Shown here one piece after another: positions 1-6,716 of a stretch of 24,846 bases of DNA. Under the pieces are notes generated by a model. That model was not told the origin of the DNA and ran no database searches. It was given only the letters and a program-made list of their open reading frames with translations. Both the position numbers and the translations under genes were made by a program. Position 1 is the stretch's first letter, and each line of letters starts with the position of its first letter. The stretch comes from Auritidibacter sp. Marseille-P8566. GTDB taxonomy: Bacteria > Bacteroidota > Bacteroidia > Flavobacteriales > Flavobacteriaceae. Location: contig CALPQA020000001.1 of the NCBI GenBank assembly GCA_943325595.2, forward strand, positions 1-24,846. Direction: 5' to 3'.

Positions 1-2
1 AT

Positions 3-404
3 TCAGCTCCTTTTTTGTTTGTAGATGAAATTATATCTATAAATGAAAATGGAGTTGTGGGCTCTTTTACTTTCAATGAAAATTTGGATTTTTATCAAGG
101 ACATTTTCGGGATAATCCTATAACTCCTGGTGTAATCTTAGTGGAAGTAATGGCACAAATCGGATTGGTTTGTTTAGGGATTTATTTATTGAATAATGAA
201 TTCAATAAAAACACTTCAATTGCCTTAACATCAGTAACTATAGATTTTTTAAAACCTGTATTTCCAAATGAAAAAGTAACGGTGATATCAGAAAAAATAT
301 ACTTCAGATTTGGTAAACTGAAATGTAAAGTTATAATGAAAAACGAAAGTGGAGCCCTTGTTTGCAGCGGAGAAATTGCAGGAATGATAGTCAATCAGAT
401 TTAG
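3..404 (+). CDS. 3-hydroxyacyl-ACP dehydratase-like hotdog protein (5' truncated)
   Basis: A FabZ/FabA-type hotdog-fold protein, probably a 3-hydroxyacyl-ACP dehydratase that removes water from a growing ACP-bound chain in the cytoplasm. The frame is open to the left window edge and begins with residues SAPFLFVDEI, which match the usual N-terminal part of FabZ, so the true start lies upstream. The TTG at position 15 is an internal codon. The FabZ signature is visible: GHF, followed by NPITPG and then EVMAQ, which supply the family's catalytic His and Glu. The next gene, a ketosynthase, starts 16 bases downstream on the same strand. With the carrier protein and phosphopantetheinyl transferase that follow, this points to a dedicated pathway such as an aryl-polyene/flexirubin cluster rather than housekeeping lipid synthesis. 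That assignment is inference. The fold is secure, but the exact substrate is not readable. Confidence 0.85.
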   Translation, partial: SAPFLFVDEIISINENGVVGSFTFNENLDFYQGHFRDNPITPGVILVEVMAQIGLVCLGIYLLNNEFNKNTSIALTSVTIDFLKPVFPNEKVTVISEKIYFRFGKLKCKVIMKNESGALVCSGEIAGMIVNQI

Positions 405-420
405 ATATTTTTAATAAACA

Positions 421-1692
421 ATGAATAAAAGAGTAGTAATAACAGGACTTGGAGTAGTGGCCCCAAATGGAGTAGGGCTTCCTGCGTTCAAGCATTCTAT
501 TAGGAATGGTATATCTGGAATTGAACATAATAAAGAATTGGAACGACTCCAATTTTCTTGTCAAATTTCAGGTACTCCAAAAGTTACAACTGAACTGGCA
601 TTGAATTATTTAACAGAATTAGAATTAAGAAATTTTAACTCAACAGGCATTTTATATGGCGTAATTGCCGGAATAGATGCATGGATAGATGCAGGATTAA
701 CAATAGAAAACAACTTTGAACCCGATTGGGATAGTGGAACTATTTTCGGAACAGGAACTTCAGGAATTGATAAATTCAGGGAAAGTATCTATAAAATTGA
801 TGATTTTCAAACTAGAAGATTAGGGAGTACCGCTGTTTCACAAACTATGAATAGTGGCGTAAGTGCTTATTTAGGGGGAAAATTAGGCTTAGGAAATCAA
901 GTTTCTACTAATTCATCTGCATGCACTACTGGGACAGAAAGTATTTTAATGGCTTTTGAAAGAATTAAATCAGGTCAAGCAAAACGCATTCTTGCGGGAA
1001 GTACAAGCGATTCGGGACCCTACATTTGGGGAGGTTTTGACGCCATGAAAGTCTGCACTTATAAACATAATTCGACACCCGAAGAGGGCTCAAGGCCAAT
1101 GAGTGCAAGTGCATCAGGATTTGTTCCAGGAAGTGGAGCAGGAGCATTGGTTTTGGAAGATTTAGAAAGTGCTTTGGCTCGAGGTGCGAGAATTTATGCT
1201 GAAGTTTTAGGCGGAAATGTCAATTCTGGAGGACAACGAGGTTTAGGGACAATGACAGCACCAAATCCTTTGGCGGTTCAAAAGTGCATTACAAGTGCAA
1301 TTGAAAATGCTAGAATTTCAGCAAAAGATATCGATTTAATAAACGGACATTTGACAGCTACATCAAAAGATGGCTTGGAAATTCAAAACTGGAGTGAAGC
1401 ATTAAATAGAAAAGGAAGTGATTTTCCTATGATTAATTCATTAAAATCAATGGTTGGTCACTGTTTGTCGGGAGCTGGAAGTATCGAAAGTGTAGCTTCA
1501 ATTTTGCAATTGTATGAGGGTTTTGTATCGCCTAACATTAATTGTAATGATTTGCACTCTGAAATTACAGGAATTATTGATGGAAATTGTATTCCTCAAA
1601 AAATGATTCAAAGAGAATTGAATATAGTAATCAAAGCTAGTTTTGGTTTTGGTGACGTAAATGGATGTGTGGTATTTAAGAAGTATAAATAA
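421..1692 (+). CDS. beta-ketoacyl-ACP synthase (KAS I/II type)
   Basis: Condensing enzyme of the FabB/FabF family, 423 residues, normal length. It joins a malonyl-ACP unit to an acyl chain held on its active-site cysteine. The thiolase fold opens with VVITGLGVVAPNG. The catalytic triad is complete: Cys168 in SSACTTG, His310 in INGHLTAT and His347 in KSMVGHCLSGAG. It is therefore a true ketosynthase and not a chain-length factor. One oddity is the first histidine motif, which reads NGHLTAT where housekeeping FabF has NAHGTST-like residues; this suggests a specialised clade. It sits between a dehydratase and an acyl carrier protein, with gaps of 16 and 15 bases, so the genes are probably co-transcribed. 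The start ATG is the first in frame after the upstream stop. Role in flexirubin/aryl-polyene assembly is inferred from context. Confidence 0.93.
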   Translation: MNKRVVITGLGVVAPNGVGLPAFKHSIRNGISGIEHNKELERLQFSCQISGTPKVTTELALNYLTELELRNFNSTGILYGVIAGIDAWIDAGLTIENNFEPDWDSGTIFGTGTSGIDKFRESIYKIDDFQTRRLGSTAVSQTMNSGVSAYLGGKLGLGNQVSTNSSACTTGTESILMAFERIKSGQAKRILAGSTSDSGPYIWGGFDAMKVCTYKHNSTPEEGSRPMSASASGFVPGSGAGALVLEDLESALARGARIYAEVLGGNVNSGGQRGLGTMTAPNPLAVQKCITSAIENARISAKDIDLINGHLTATSKDGLEIQNWSEALNRKGSDFPMINSLKSMVGHCLSGAGSIESVASILQLYEGFVSPNINCNDLHSEITGIIDGNCIPQKMIQRELNIVIKASFGFGDVNGCVVFKKYK

Positions 1693-1707
1693 TTTTAAAA
1701 AAAAAAG

Positions 1708-1962
1708 ATGAATAAAGAAGCAACAATTAACCAATTAAAAACAATTATTAAGCCCTTCATTAATAACATTGAGGCATTTGATACACTTACAGAAGACACT
1801 GATTTTATTACAGATTTGAATATTAATTCTGCTAATTTAGTGGATATTATTTTGGATATTGAAGAAGCCTTCGCAATAGATATTGACAATCAATCGATGG
1901 AACGAATGTTGACTATCAAGGCGGCATTAGAAATAATCGAAACCAAGTTAGCTGAAAAATGA
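1708..1962 (+). CDS. acyl carrier protein
   Basis: Small acidic carrier protein of 84 residues. It carries acyl intermediates on a 4'-phosphopantetheine arm for the ketosynthase and dehydratase encoded upstream. The attachment serine is Ser41 in DLNINSANLVDIILDIEEAF, equivalent to the DSL motif of standard ACPs. The usual Asp-Ser-Leu is replaced by Asn-Ser-Ala, typical of pathway-specific rather than housekeeping carriers. The ATG follows a run of A residues and a G. The last four bases overlap the start of the phosphopantetheinyl transferase gene (ATGA), which suggests translational coupling of the carrier and its probable activating enzyme. Confidence 0.9.
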   Translation: MNKEATINQLKTIIKPFINNIEAFDTLTEDTDFITDLNINSANLVDIILDIEEAFAIDIDNQSMERMLTIKAALEIIETKLAEK

Positions 1963-2435
1963 TTGGCAACGACATTGTAGATTTAGCTTTGGCAAAAGTC
2001 GAAAGCAATTGGAAACGTAAAGGATATTTAGATAAAATATTTACAGTCCAAGAACAATATCTCATTTTTAATTCGGAAAATCCTGAAATAATGGTTTGGA
2101 ATTTATGGAGCCGGAAAGAGGCTGCTTATAAAATATTCAATCGTCAAACTGGAATTCGAGCCTTTAATCCAATTCAATTTGAGAATTTTGAAATTGAAAA
2201 AAATATTGGAAGTGTACACGCTTTTAATGTTGTTTATTTTACAAAAACAGAAATCACAACGAATTATATTCATTCTGTATGTGTCACAAATAAAGTAAAT
2301 TTTAGTGCTCTGAAAGTTCTATTTAGTGCAGAAGAAATTATAAAAATAAACGGTTTACCGCATGATAAAGTTACGCTAAAACCAGCCTCAAAAAGCAATC
2401 ACGGTAGATTTGAAAGGGCAATTGCTTTAATTTAA
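1959..2435 (+). CDS. 4'-phosphopantetheinyl transferase superfamily protein
   Basis: Likely transfers the phosphopantetheine arm of coenzyme A to a serine of an acyl carrier protein, most plausibly Ser41 of the ACP it overlaps by four bases. Two family motifs are visible: MIGNDIVDL at residues 1-9 (metal-binding Asp) and WSRKEAAYKIF in the middle of the protein (the W-x-x-KE-A-x-x-K signature). At 158 residues it is larger than AcpS (about 125) and smaller than Sfp-type enzymes (about 230), but has the AcpS-like N-terminus. It is the last gene of the plus-strand operon. Its 3' end overlaps the end of the convergent exonuclease-like gene by 9 bases. Confidence 0.87.
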   Translation: MIGNDIVDLALAKVESNWKRKGYLDKIFTVQEQYLIFNSENPEIMVWNLWSRKEAAYKIFNRQTGIRAFNPIQFENFEIEKNIGSVHAFNVVYFTKTEITTNYIHSVCVTNKVNFSALKVLFSAEEIIKINGLPHDKVTLKPASKSNHGRFERAIALI

Positions 2436-3023
2436 TCCCAATCGTAATTTTAATTTTAAGAATAATAGTGCGATGCTATATGCTTCTTCTGGAGATGAAC
2501 TTTTTTCAGTTAAAGGAAGTTTAAAAATTGTACACAATTCATCAATAGAAATAGATTTATCAGAAATATCATTTAGTTTCCGATACATTATTTCAATATC
2601 TAAAGCTTCATTTTTCAAGCGTCCACAGTCCAATTTTTCAAGCGCTACATTAATTAAATCAATAGCTGTTTCAATTCTATGGCCTACTAAAACAGCATTT
2701 CCAATGTATTCTATAAAGGCTTGGATTCCTTCCCGTTCACCAAGTTTGGGCTGTTTACTTTCAATAATGAATTCATTGGATAATCCATTATCGTGAAGAT
2801 ATATATATTGCAAAAGCACGACTTCAAAACTATCACCAACTCGTATGCTGTCTTTTTCAATAGCAACTGCCCCAAAGGACAAAATAACATCTTTTTCAGG
2901 GCTTAATCCAGTAGTATTAACACTTAAAGCAACATAACGTTGCGATTTTTTTTCAAATTTTGAAACGTAATTTTTCCAAAATTCAGGATGTTCTTTGTTA
3001 ATATTTTTTATCCAATCTAGCAT
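2427..3023 (-). CDS. DnaQ-fold exonuclease-like protein, catalytic residues degenerate
   Basis: 198 residues related to the DEDDh 3'-5' exonuclease family (DNA polymerase III epsilon-like). The N-terminal lead (MLDWIKNINK, EHPEFWKNYV) is followed by the ExoI region RYVALSVNTTGLSPEKD, whose family form is D-x-E-T-T-G. Here the two acids are Ser34 and Asn36. The ExoII region reads VGHRIETAIDLIN, and the expected Asp after GHxxxx aligns with Ala120. The ExoIII region KSSSPEEAYSIALLFLKL aligns Ser175 to the catalytic His and Glu180 to the last Asp. All metal-binding positions thus appear lost while the rest of the fold is kept, so it is probably catalytically inactive or a repurposed scaffold. 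It starts two bases after the stop of the CBS/DUF294 gene, and pairing of these two families is a recurring gene order known in bacteria. The reading frame is intact, so it is not called a pseudogene. Confidence 0.82.
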   Translation of the reverse strand: MLDWIKNINKEHPEFWKNYVSKFEKKSQRYVALSVNTTGLSPEKDVILSFGAVAIEKDSIRVGDSFEVVLLQYIYLHDNGLSNEFIIESKQPKLGEREGIQAFIEYIGNAVLVGHRIETAIDLINVALEKLDCGRLKNEALDIEIMYRKLNDISDKSISIDELCTIFKLPLTEKSSSPEEAYSIALLFLKLKLRLGLN

Positions 3024-3025
3024 CG

Positions 3026-4939
3026 TTATGAAAATTGAGTCAATTGAAAACTATCTTTTATTAATTCTTCTAATTCTTTCATTGGGAGCAACGCATTTTT
3101 TAAATTTTCTTTGTCCACTTTTGAGAGATCTTCCAAATTGATATATTGTCCAGAATTATCATATTTCAGTCCTTCTGAAGTTCTTAATTTTGTTAATGTT
3201 TGAAAAGCATCCGCACAGTTTAAATAGATTTCAGAATGTTTTGAATCTTCCATTGCCAATTGCTTGAATCTTAAATAGGTATTGTTAATCCCTTTAATAT
3301 TATGACTCAAAACAAATAGTCTTGCACCATCAACCAAGGGTAAAATTGCTCTGTTTTTTATATCAAATTTCCCTTTATGGATGCCTGTTTCTTCTAAATT
3401 GTATTTCTTGAAAAAACTTAAAGGGGCTGGTTTTCTAAGTGCGTCATTTCCTAAATAATCAAAAAACAATTTATTCCTTTTTGCATTTACAAAAATTATA
3501 TCCGTGATAGCATCCTCAATTTGTTGTTCACCAAAAGCAATTTCATAATCAAAGAAAATACTACTAATTTCATTGTTTTTTTCGCCTGGAGAATTCATCC
3601 AATTGCTATATTGTTTCATCCATTCCGTCATCGACTTACACCACATCATATTACTGGCCAAATGTCCATTTTGACATGGTTCATAGCCTATTATTTCCAA
3701 AGTTGAAACGGCTTTTTTTGCTAATTTTAAAAAATAATTTTTTACATCGCGGTATTTTTCTGCAGCTACATCTTCAAAAACTAAAATACTATCTTGATCT
3801 GTTGCTAATAATTGTTCTTTTCTCCCCTGACTTCCAATGCTTAACCATGCAAATCGAGCAGGAGGGGAGCCTAAATCTAAAATGGCTAATTCAACTGAAC
3901 GCTTTATTATTGCTAGGTTTATTTCACTTGCAATATTAGTAATATGAGTTAGAGGAATATTTTTTGCTAAAGAAGTTTGCACTAAATCCGATAATTTTGA
4001 ACGAACTCTACTCAAGTCACTTGGCGTTTGGGAGCGTTTAACTTCTTTGATAAAAACACCCGGATTACTGGCTTGAGCAACAATCAAATCGTGTTCGGTA
4101 ATTATTCCTTTAATTTCAGATTTATCGGTTCCGTCATGAGTTACACATAAATGACTGACATTATTTTTCAATAATAGTAATTGAGCTTCTGCTAACGATA
4201 CATTCTCAGGCACTGTAATTACTGGAGAAGTCATTATTTTATTGATAGTTGTAGTAATTTCATAACGTCCCGTTGCAATTTTTGTTCGCATGTCGGTATC
4301 GGTAACAATTCCTATAGGAAAATTGTGTTCAGCAATAATTACGTTATCAATTAAATTATCACTCATTAAATGGGCTACATCTTTAATAATAAAGTGAGAA
4401 GCTACTTTTAAAGGTGATTTATTATAGGATAACGATTGAAAATACTGAATTTCTGTAGGTTTTGAACTAAAAGCCACATTATCGGATAATAATTTTCCTT
4501 TATTTTCCTTGTCCGCAGGATTACTAGTATTATTGGCAAAACTTTCTAAAAGGAAATTTAAAACCTCTGCATTTTGAGCCACAAATGGTCTAAAGGTCGC
4601 AATTGGAATGGCATATACGATAGATTCTTCACGTGCTTTTGAAGTCATCATATAGTTATTTTTGGCGAAAAAGGGACGCAAACCAAAAACATCACCAGCA
4701 ATACATTTATTTAAAAGTGTTTCTTCAGAATCAGATATTACAGAAAGATTTATTACCCCAGAGGCAACCATATAAAAACTATCATGCAACGTGTCGTTAA
4801 TTTGAAACAAACTTTTATTTTTTTCCAAATTTAAAACTCGAATATTCATCGCAACAATAGTTAATTCCTCAACTGAAAGATTGTTGAATGGTGCAAAGTC
4901 TTTTAAAAAATCGGCAATGCGAGAGGCAATAGTGTTCAT
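3026..4939 (-). CDS. cNMP-binding / CBS-pair / DUF294 nucleotidyltransferase-like protein
   Basis: A 637-residue soluble multidomain protein. Domains in order: a cyclic-nucleotide-binding (Crp-like) beta-roll, about 14-130; a CBS pair, about 165-292, with GIVTDTDMR at about 210-218 and GIITEHDLI at about 278-286; a DUF294 nucleotidyltransferase-like domain with GSQGRKEQ at 369-376 and TDQD at 380-383; and a C-terminal helical DUF294_C domain, about 480-630. The nucleotidyltransferase motif retains the Gly-Ser and the Asp pair, so nucleotide transfer is possible. The phosphate-binding FGE...R(T/S) signature of cAMP receptors is not obvious in the first domain, so its ligand is unknown. It probably senses nucleotides and signals to a partner, likely the exonuclease-fold protein encoded two bases downstream. 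A near-match to the -7 motif (TACATTCG, 4961-4968, minus strand) lies about 20 bases upstream. Confidence 0.87.
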   Translation of the reverse strand: MNTIASRIADFLKDFAPFNNLSVEELTIVAMNIRVLNLEKNKSLFQINDTLHDSFYMVASGVINLSVISDSEETLLNKCIAGDVFGLRPFFAKNNYMMTSKAREESIVYAIPIATFRPFVAQNAEVLNFLLESFANNTSNPADKENKGKLLSDNVAFSSKPTEIQYFQSLSYNKSPLKVASHFIIKDVAHLMSDNLIDNVIIAEHNFPIGIVTDTDMRTKIATGRYEITTTINKIMTSPVITVPENVSLAEAQLLLLKNNVSHLCVTHDGTDKSEIKGIITEHDLIVAQASNPGVFIKEVKRSQTPSDLSRVRSKLSDLVQTSLAKNIPLTHITNIASEINLAIIKRSVELAILDLGSPPARFAWLSIGSQGRKEQLLATDQDSILVFEDVAAEKYRDVKNYFLKLAKKAVSTLEIIGYEPCQNGHLASNMMWCKSMTEWMKQYSNWMNSPGEKNNEISSIFFDYEIAFGEQQIEDAITDIIFVNAKRNKLFFDYLGNDALRKPAPLSFFKKYNLEETGIHKGKFDIKNRAILPLVDGARLFVLSHNIKGINNTYLRFKQLAMEDSKHSEIYLNCADAFQTLTKLRTSEGLKYDNSGQYINLEDLSKVDKENLKNALLPMKELEELIKDSFQLTQFS

Positions 4940-5010
4940 CTTTTTTGTTAAAATTAAATACGAATGTAAATTTAAACTATATTCTTAAATGATACAAGAA
5001 TAGTAAAGTA

Positions 5011-5044
<34 letters not shown>

Positions 5045-5096
5045 TGCAAAAAAGAACGGTATAAATTCATCATAAATTGACCATTTATAGCAACAA

Positions 5097-6434
5097 TTAC
5101 TTTTTCTTCTTTTTAGAAGTTTCTGTATTGGAAACTACTTCTTTATTTTGAAGTAAATAATTGGCTATTAATTTTTCTATCAGTTCTTCTTTTGTCAAAT
5201 GATGAAAAACAGTTTTAATTTTATCTTTTAATTCAGTTGCGACTTCATGATTTGGTTTGGTCTTAAAAATCTGTTTCGCCCATAAAAAAGCATTATTTTC
5301 TTCAATACTAATGGAATCTGGTTTTTTGAACGGTACGAATTTAATTCCTAATTCTTTTTCAAATGCTGCAATTTCAGCAACTTCTTCTTTTTGCAAAACG
5401 GTTAAAGACAAACCTTTTGCACCTGCACGTGCCGTTCTTCCGCTTCGATGAACATACGTTTCATAAACATCTGGTAGATGGTAATTTACAACATACGAAA
5501 TGGCTTGAACATCAATTCCTCTTGCAGCTAAATCAGTTGCTACTAATATATTGATATGACCTTCTCTAAATTGACCCATAATTCTGTCCCGAATTGGTTG
5601 CGTCAAACTTCCGTGAATTGCACCCGAAGAAAATCTATTTATAGCTAAATTCTTGGCCAATTTATTAACCGCCGCTTTAGTTTTGCAGAAAATAATACCG
5701 CGTTCTCCTTCTTTTGAAGAAAGAAAATGCATCAAAACCTCTAATTTTTCTATAGGATCTACAACTACAAATTGGTGGTCAATTCCTTGATTTCCTATAG
5801 TTTCCATATTGGCACTTACTTCTGTAACGTGCTTTGACATGTAGTTTTGAATTAACTGTTTAATGGTTCCAGGCATCGTTGCTGAAAACAAAAATGTTCT
5901 TCTGTTTTTAGGTAATTCAGCAACAATTTCATCCAATCCTTCTTTCAAGATTGAAACCATTTCATCTGCTTCATCAAGAACCAAATACTTAGTTTCCTTT
6001 ATGTTTATTGCTTTTCTTTGAATTAAATCAATTAAACGTCCAGGTGTTGCTATTACGATTTGTGTTGGAAGTGTTAATCGCTCTATTTGAGGTTTTATAG
6101 GTATTCCTCCACAAATTGCGGCAATTGAAATTTCAGGAATATATTTGGAATACGATTCTAAATTACTCAATATCTGATGTCCTAATTCTCTTGTAGGTAC
6201 TAAAATTACTGCCTGAATTGCTGTTGATTTTAGGTCAATTAATTGAAGTAATGGCAAACCAAATGCAGCTGTTTTTCCAGTTCCTGTTTTGGCTAAACCC
6301 ACAAAATCGTCTGTTTTTGTAAGTAAAACGGGAATAGATTTCTGTTGGATTTCTGTAGGAACAACGATTTTTAAATCGGCTAAACCTTTAACTATTACTT
6401 CTGATATTCCTAATTCGGAGAATTGCTTTGACAT
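5097..6434 (-). CDS. DEAD-box ATP-dependent RNA helicase
   Basis: 445-residue SF2 RNA helicase with both RecA-like domains. Motifs in order: Q motif (FSELGI then PTEIQQKSIP, about 5-35), Walker A AKTGTGKT at 48-55, PTRELGHQ at about 80-87, TPGRLIDL, DEAD at 154-157, SAT at 184-186, then IIFCKTKAAVNKL, DLAARGIDV and HRSGRTARAG in the C-terminal domain. It ends in a basic tail of five lysines, which probably contacts RNA. It belongs to the RhlE/DeaD-type group that remodels RNA during ribosome assembly, RNA decay or cold growth; the precise member cannot be told from sequence alone. It is transcribed alone. A perfect -7 motif lies just upstream at 6449-6456. Confidence 0.95.
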   Translation of the reverse strand: MSKQFSELGISEVIVKGLADLKIVVPTEIQQKSIPVLLTKTDDFVGLAKTGTGKTAAFGLPLLQLIDLKSTAIQAVILVPTRELGHQILSNLESYSKYIPEISIAAICGGIPIKPQIERLTLPTQIVIATPGRLIDLIQRKAINIKETKYLVLDEADEMVSILKEGLDEIVAELPKNRRTFLFSATMPGTIKQLIQNYMSKHVTEVSANMETIGNQGIDHQFVVVDPIEKLEVLMHFLSSKEGERGIIFCKTKAAVNKLAKNLAINRFSSGAIHGSLTQPIRDRIMGQFREGHINILVATDLAARGIDVQAISYVVNYHLPDVYETYVHRSGRTARAGAKGLSLTVLQKEEVAEIAAFEKELGIKFVPFKKPDSISIEENNAFLWAKQIFKTKPNHEVATELKDKIKTVFHHLTKEELIEKLIANYLLQNKEVVSNTETSKKKKK

Positions 6435-6448
6435 AAAATAAATTTTGA

Positions 6449-6456
6449 CAAAGGTA
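6449..6456 (-). promoter_or_regulatory. Bacteroidetes -7 promoter element for the DEAD-box helicase
   Basis: The minus strand reads TACCTTTG, an exact match to the TAnnTTTG -7 consensus of Bacteroidetes primary sigma factor promoters. It ends about 14 bases before the start codon at 6434, giving a very short leader. No convincing -33 TTG at the usual distance was seen. Confidence 0.55.
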
Positions 6457-6716
6457 AACAGTCTTATGTCGAAATAATAATCAACCTGGCTTTTTTATAT
6501 TTTTATATTTAAAATACTGAAATACAGTTTTTTATGTATAAATAACCATTTGTAAGTAATTCTTTATTATATCTTTAAAAAAGTGCATTTCAGCGATGAA
6601 AAAGGTTGTTTTAACACAATTTTAAAGCCTAAAATTTAATCTAACTATTACATTTGCAACGTGTTATAATTAAATAGCATAAAAAATAAATACTTTACCT
6701 ACTATTACGCTTTGAA
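6457..6716. other. Intergenic region between divergent helicase and T9SS-protein genes
   Basis: A+T-rich stretch between two divergently transcribed genes. It holds the candidate promoter of the secreted hydrolase-like gene (TACATTTG, 6649-6656). No open frame with coding character, RNA gene or clear hairpin was seen. The rest looks like non-coding spacer. Confidence 0.5.
6649..6656 (+). promoter_or_regulatory. -7 promoter element for the T9SS-secreted protein
   Basis: TACATTTG matches the Bacteroidetes TAnnTTTG consensus exactly and lies 60 bases before the ATG at 6717. That would give a leader of roughly 50-55 bases. A matching -33 TTG is not evident at standard spacing. Confidence 0.5.

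Noticed and set aside
3676..3939. Plus-strand open frame opposite the CBS/DUF294 gene
   Set aside because: It is a Leu/Phe-rich complement of the real nucleotidyltransferase-domain frame, with no promoter or family motif.
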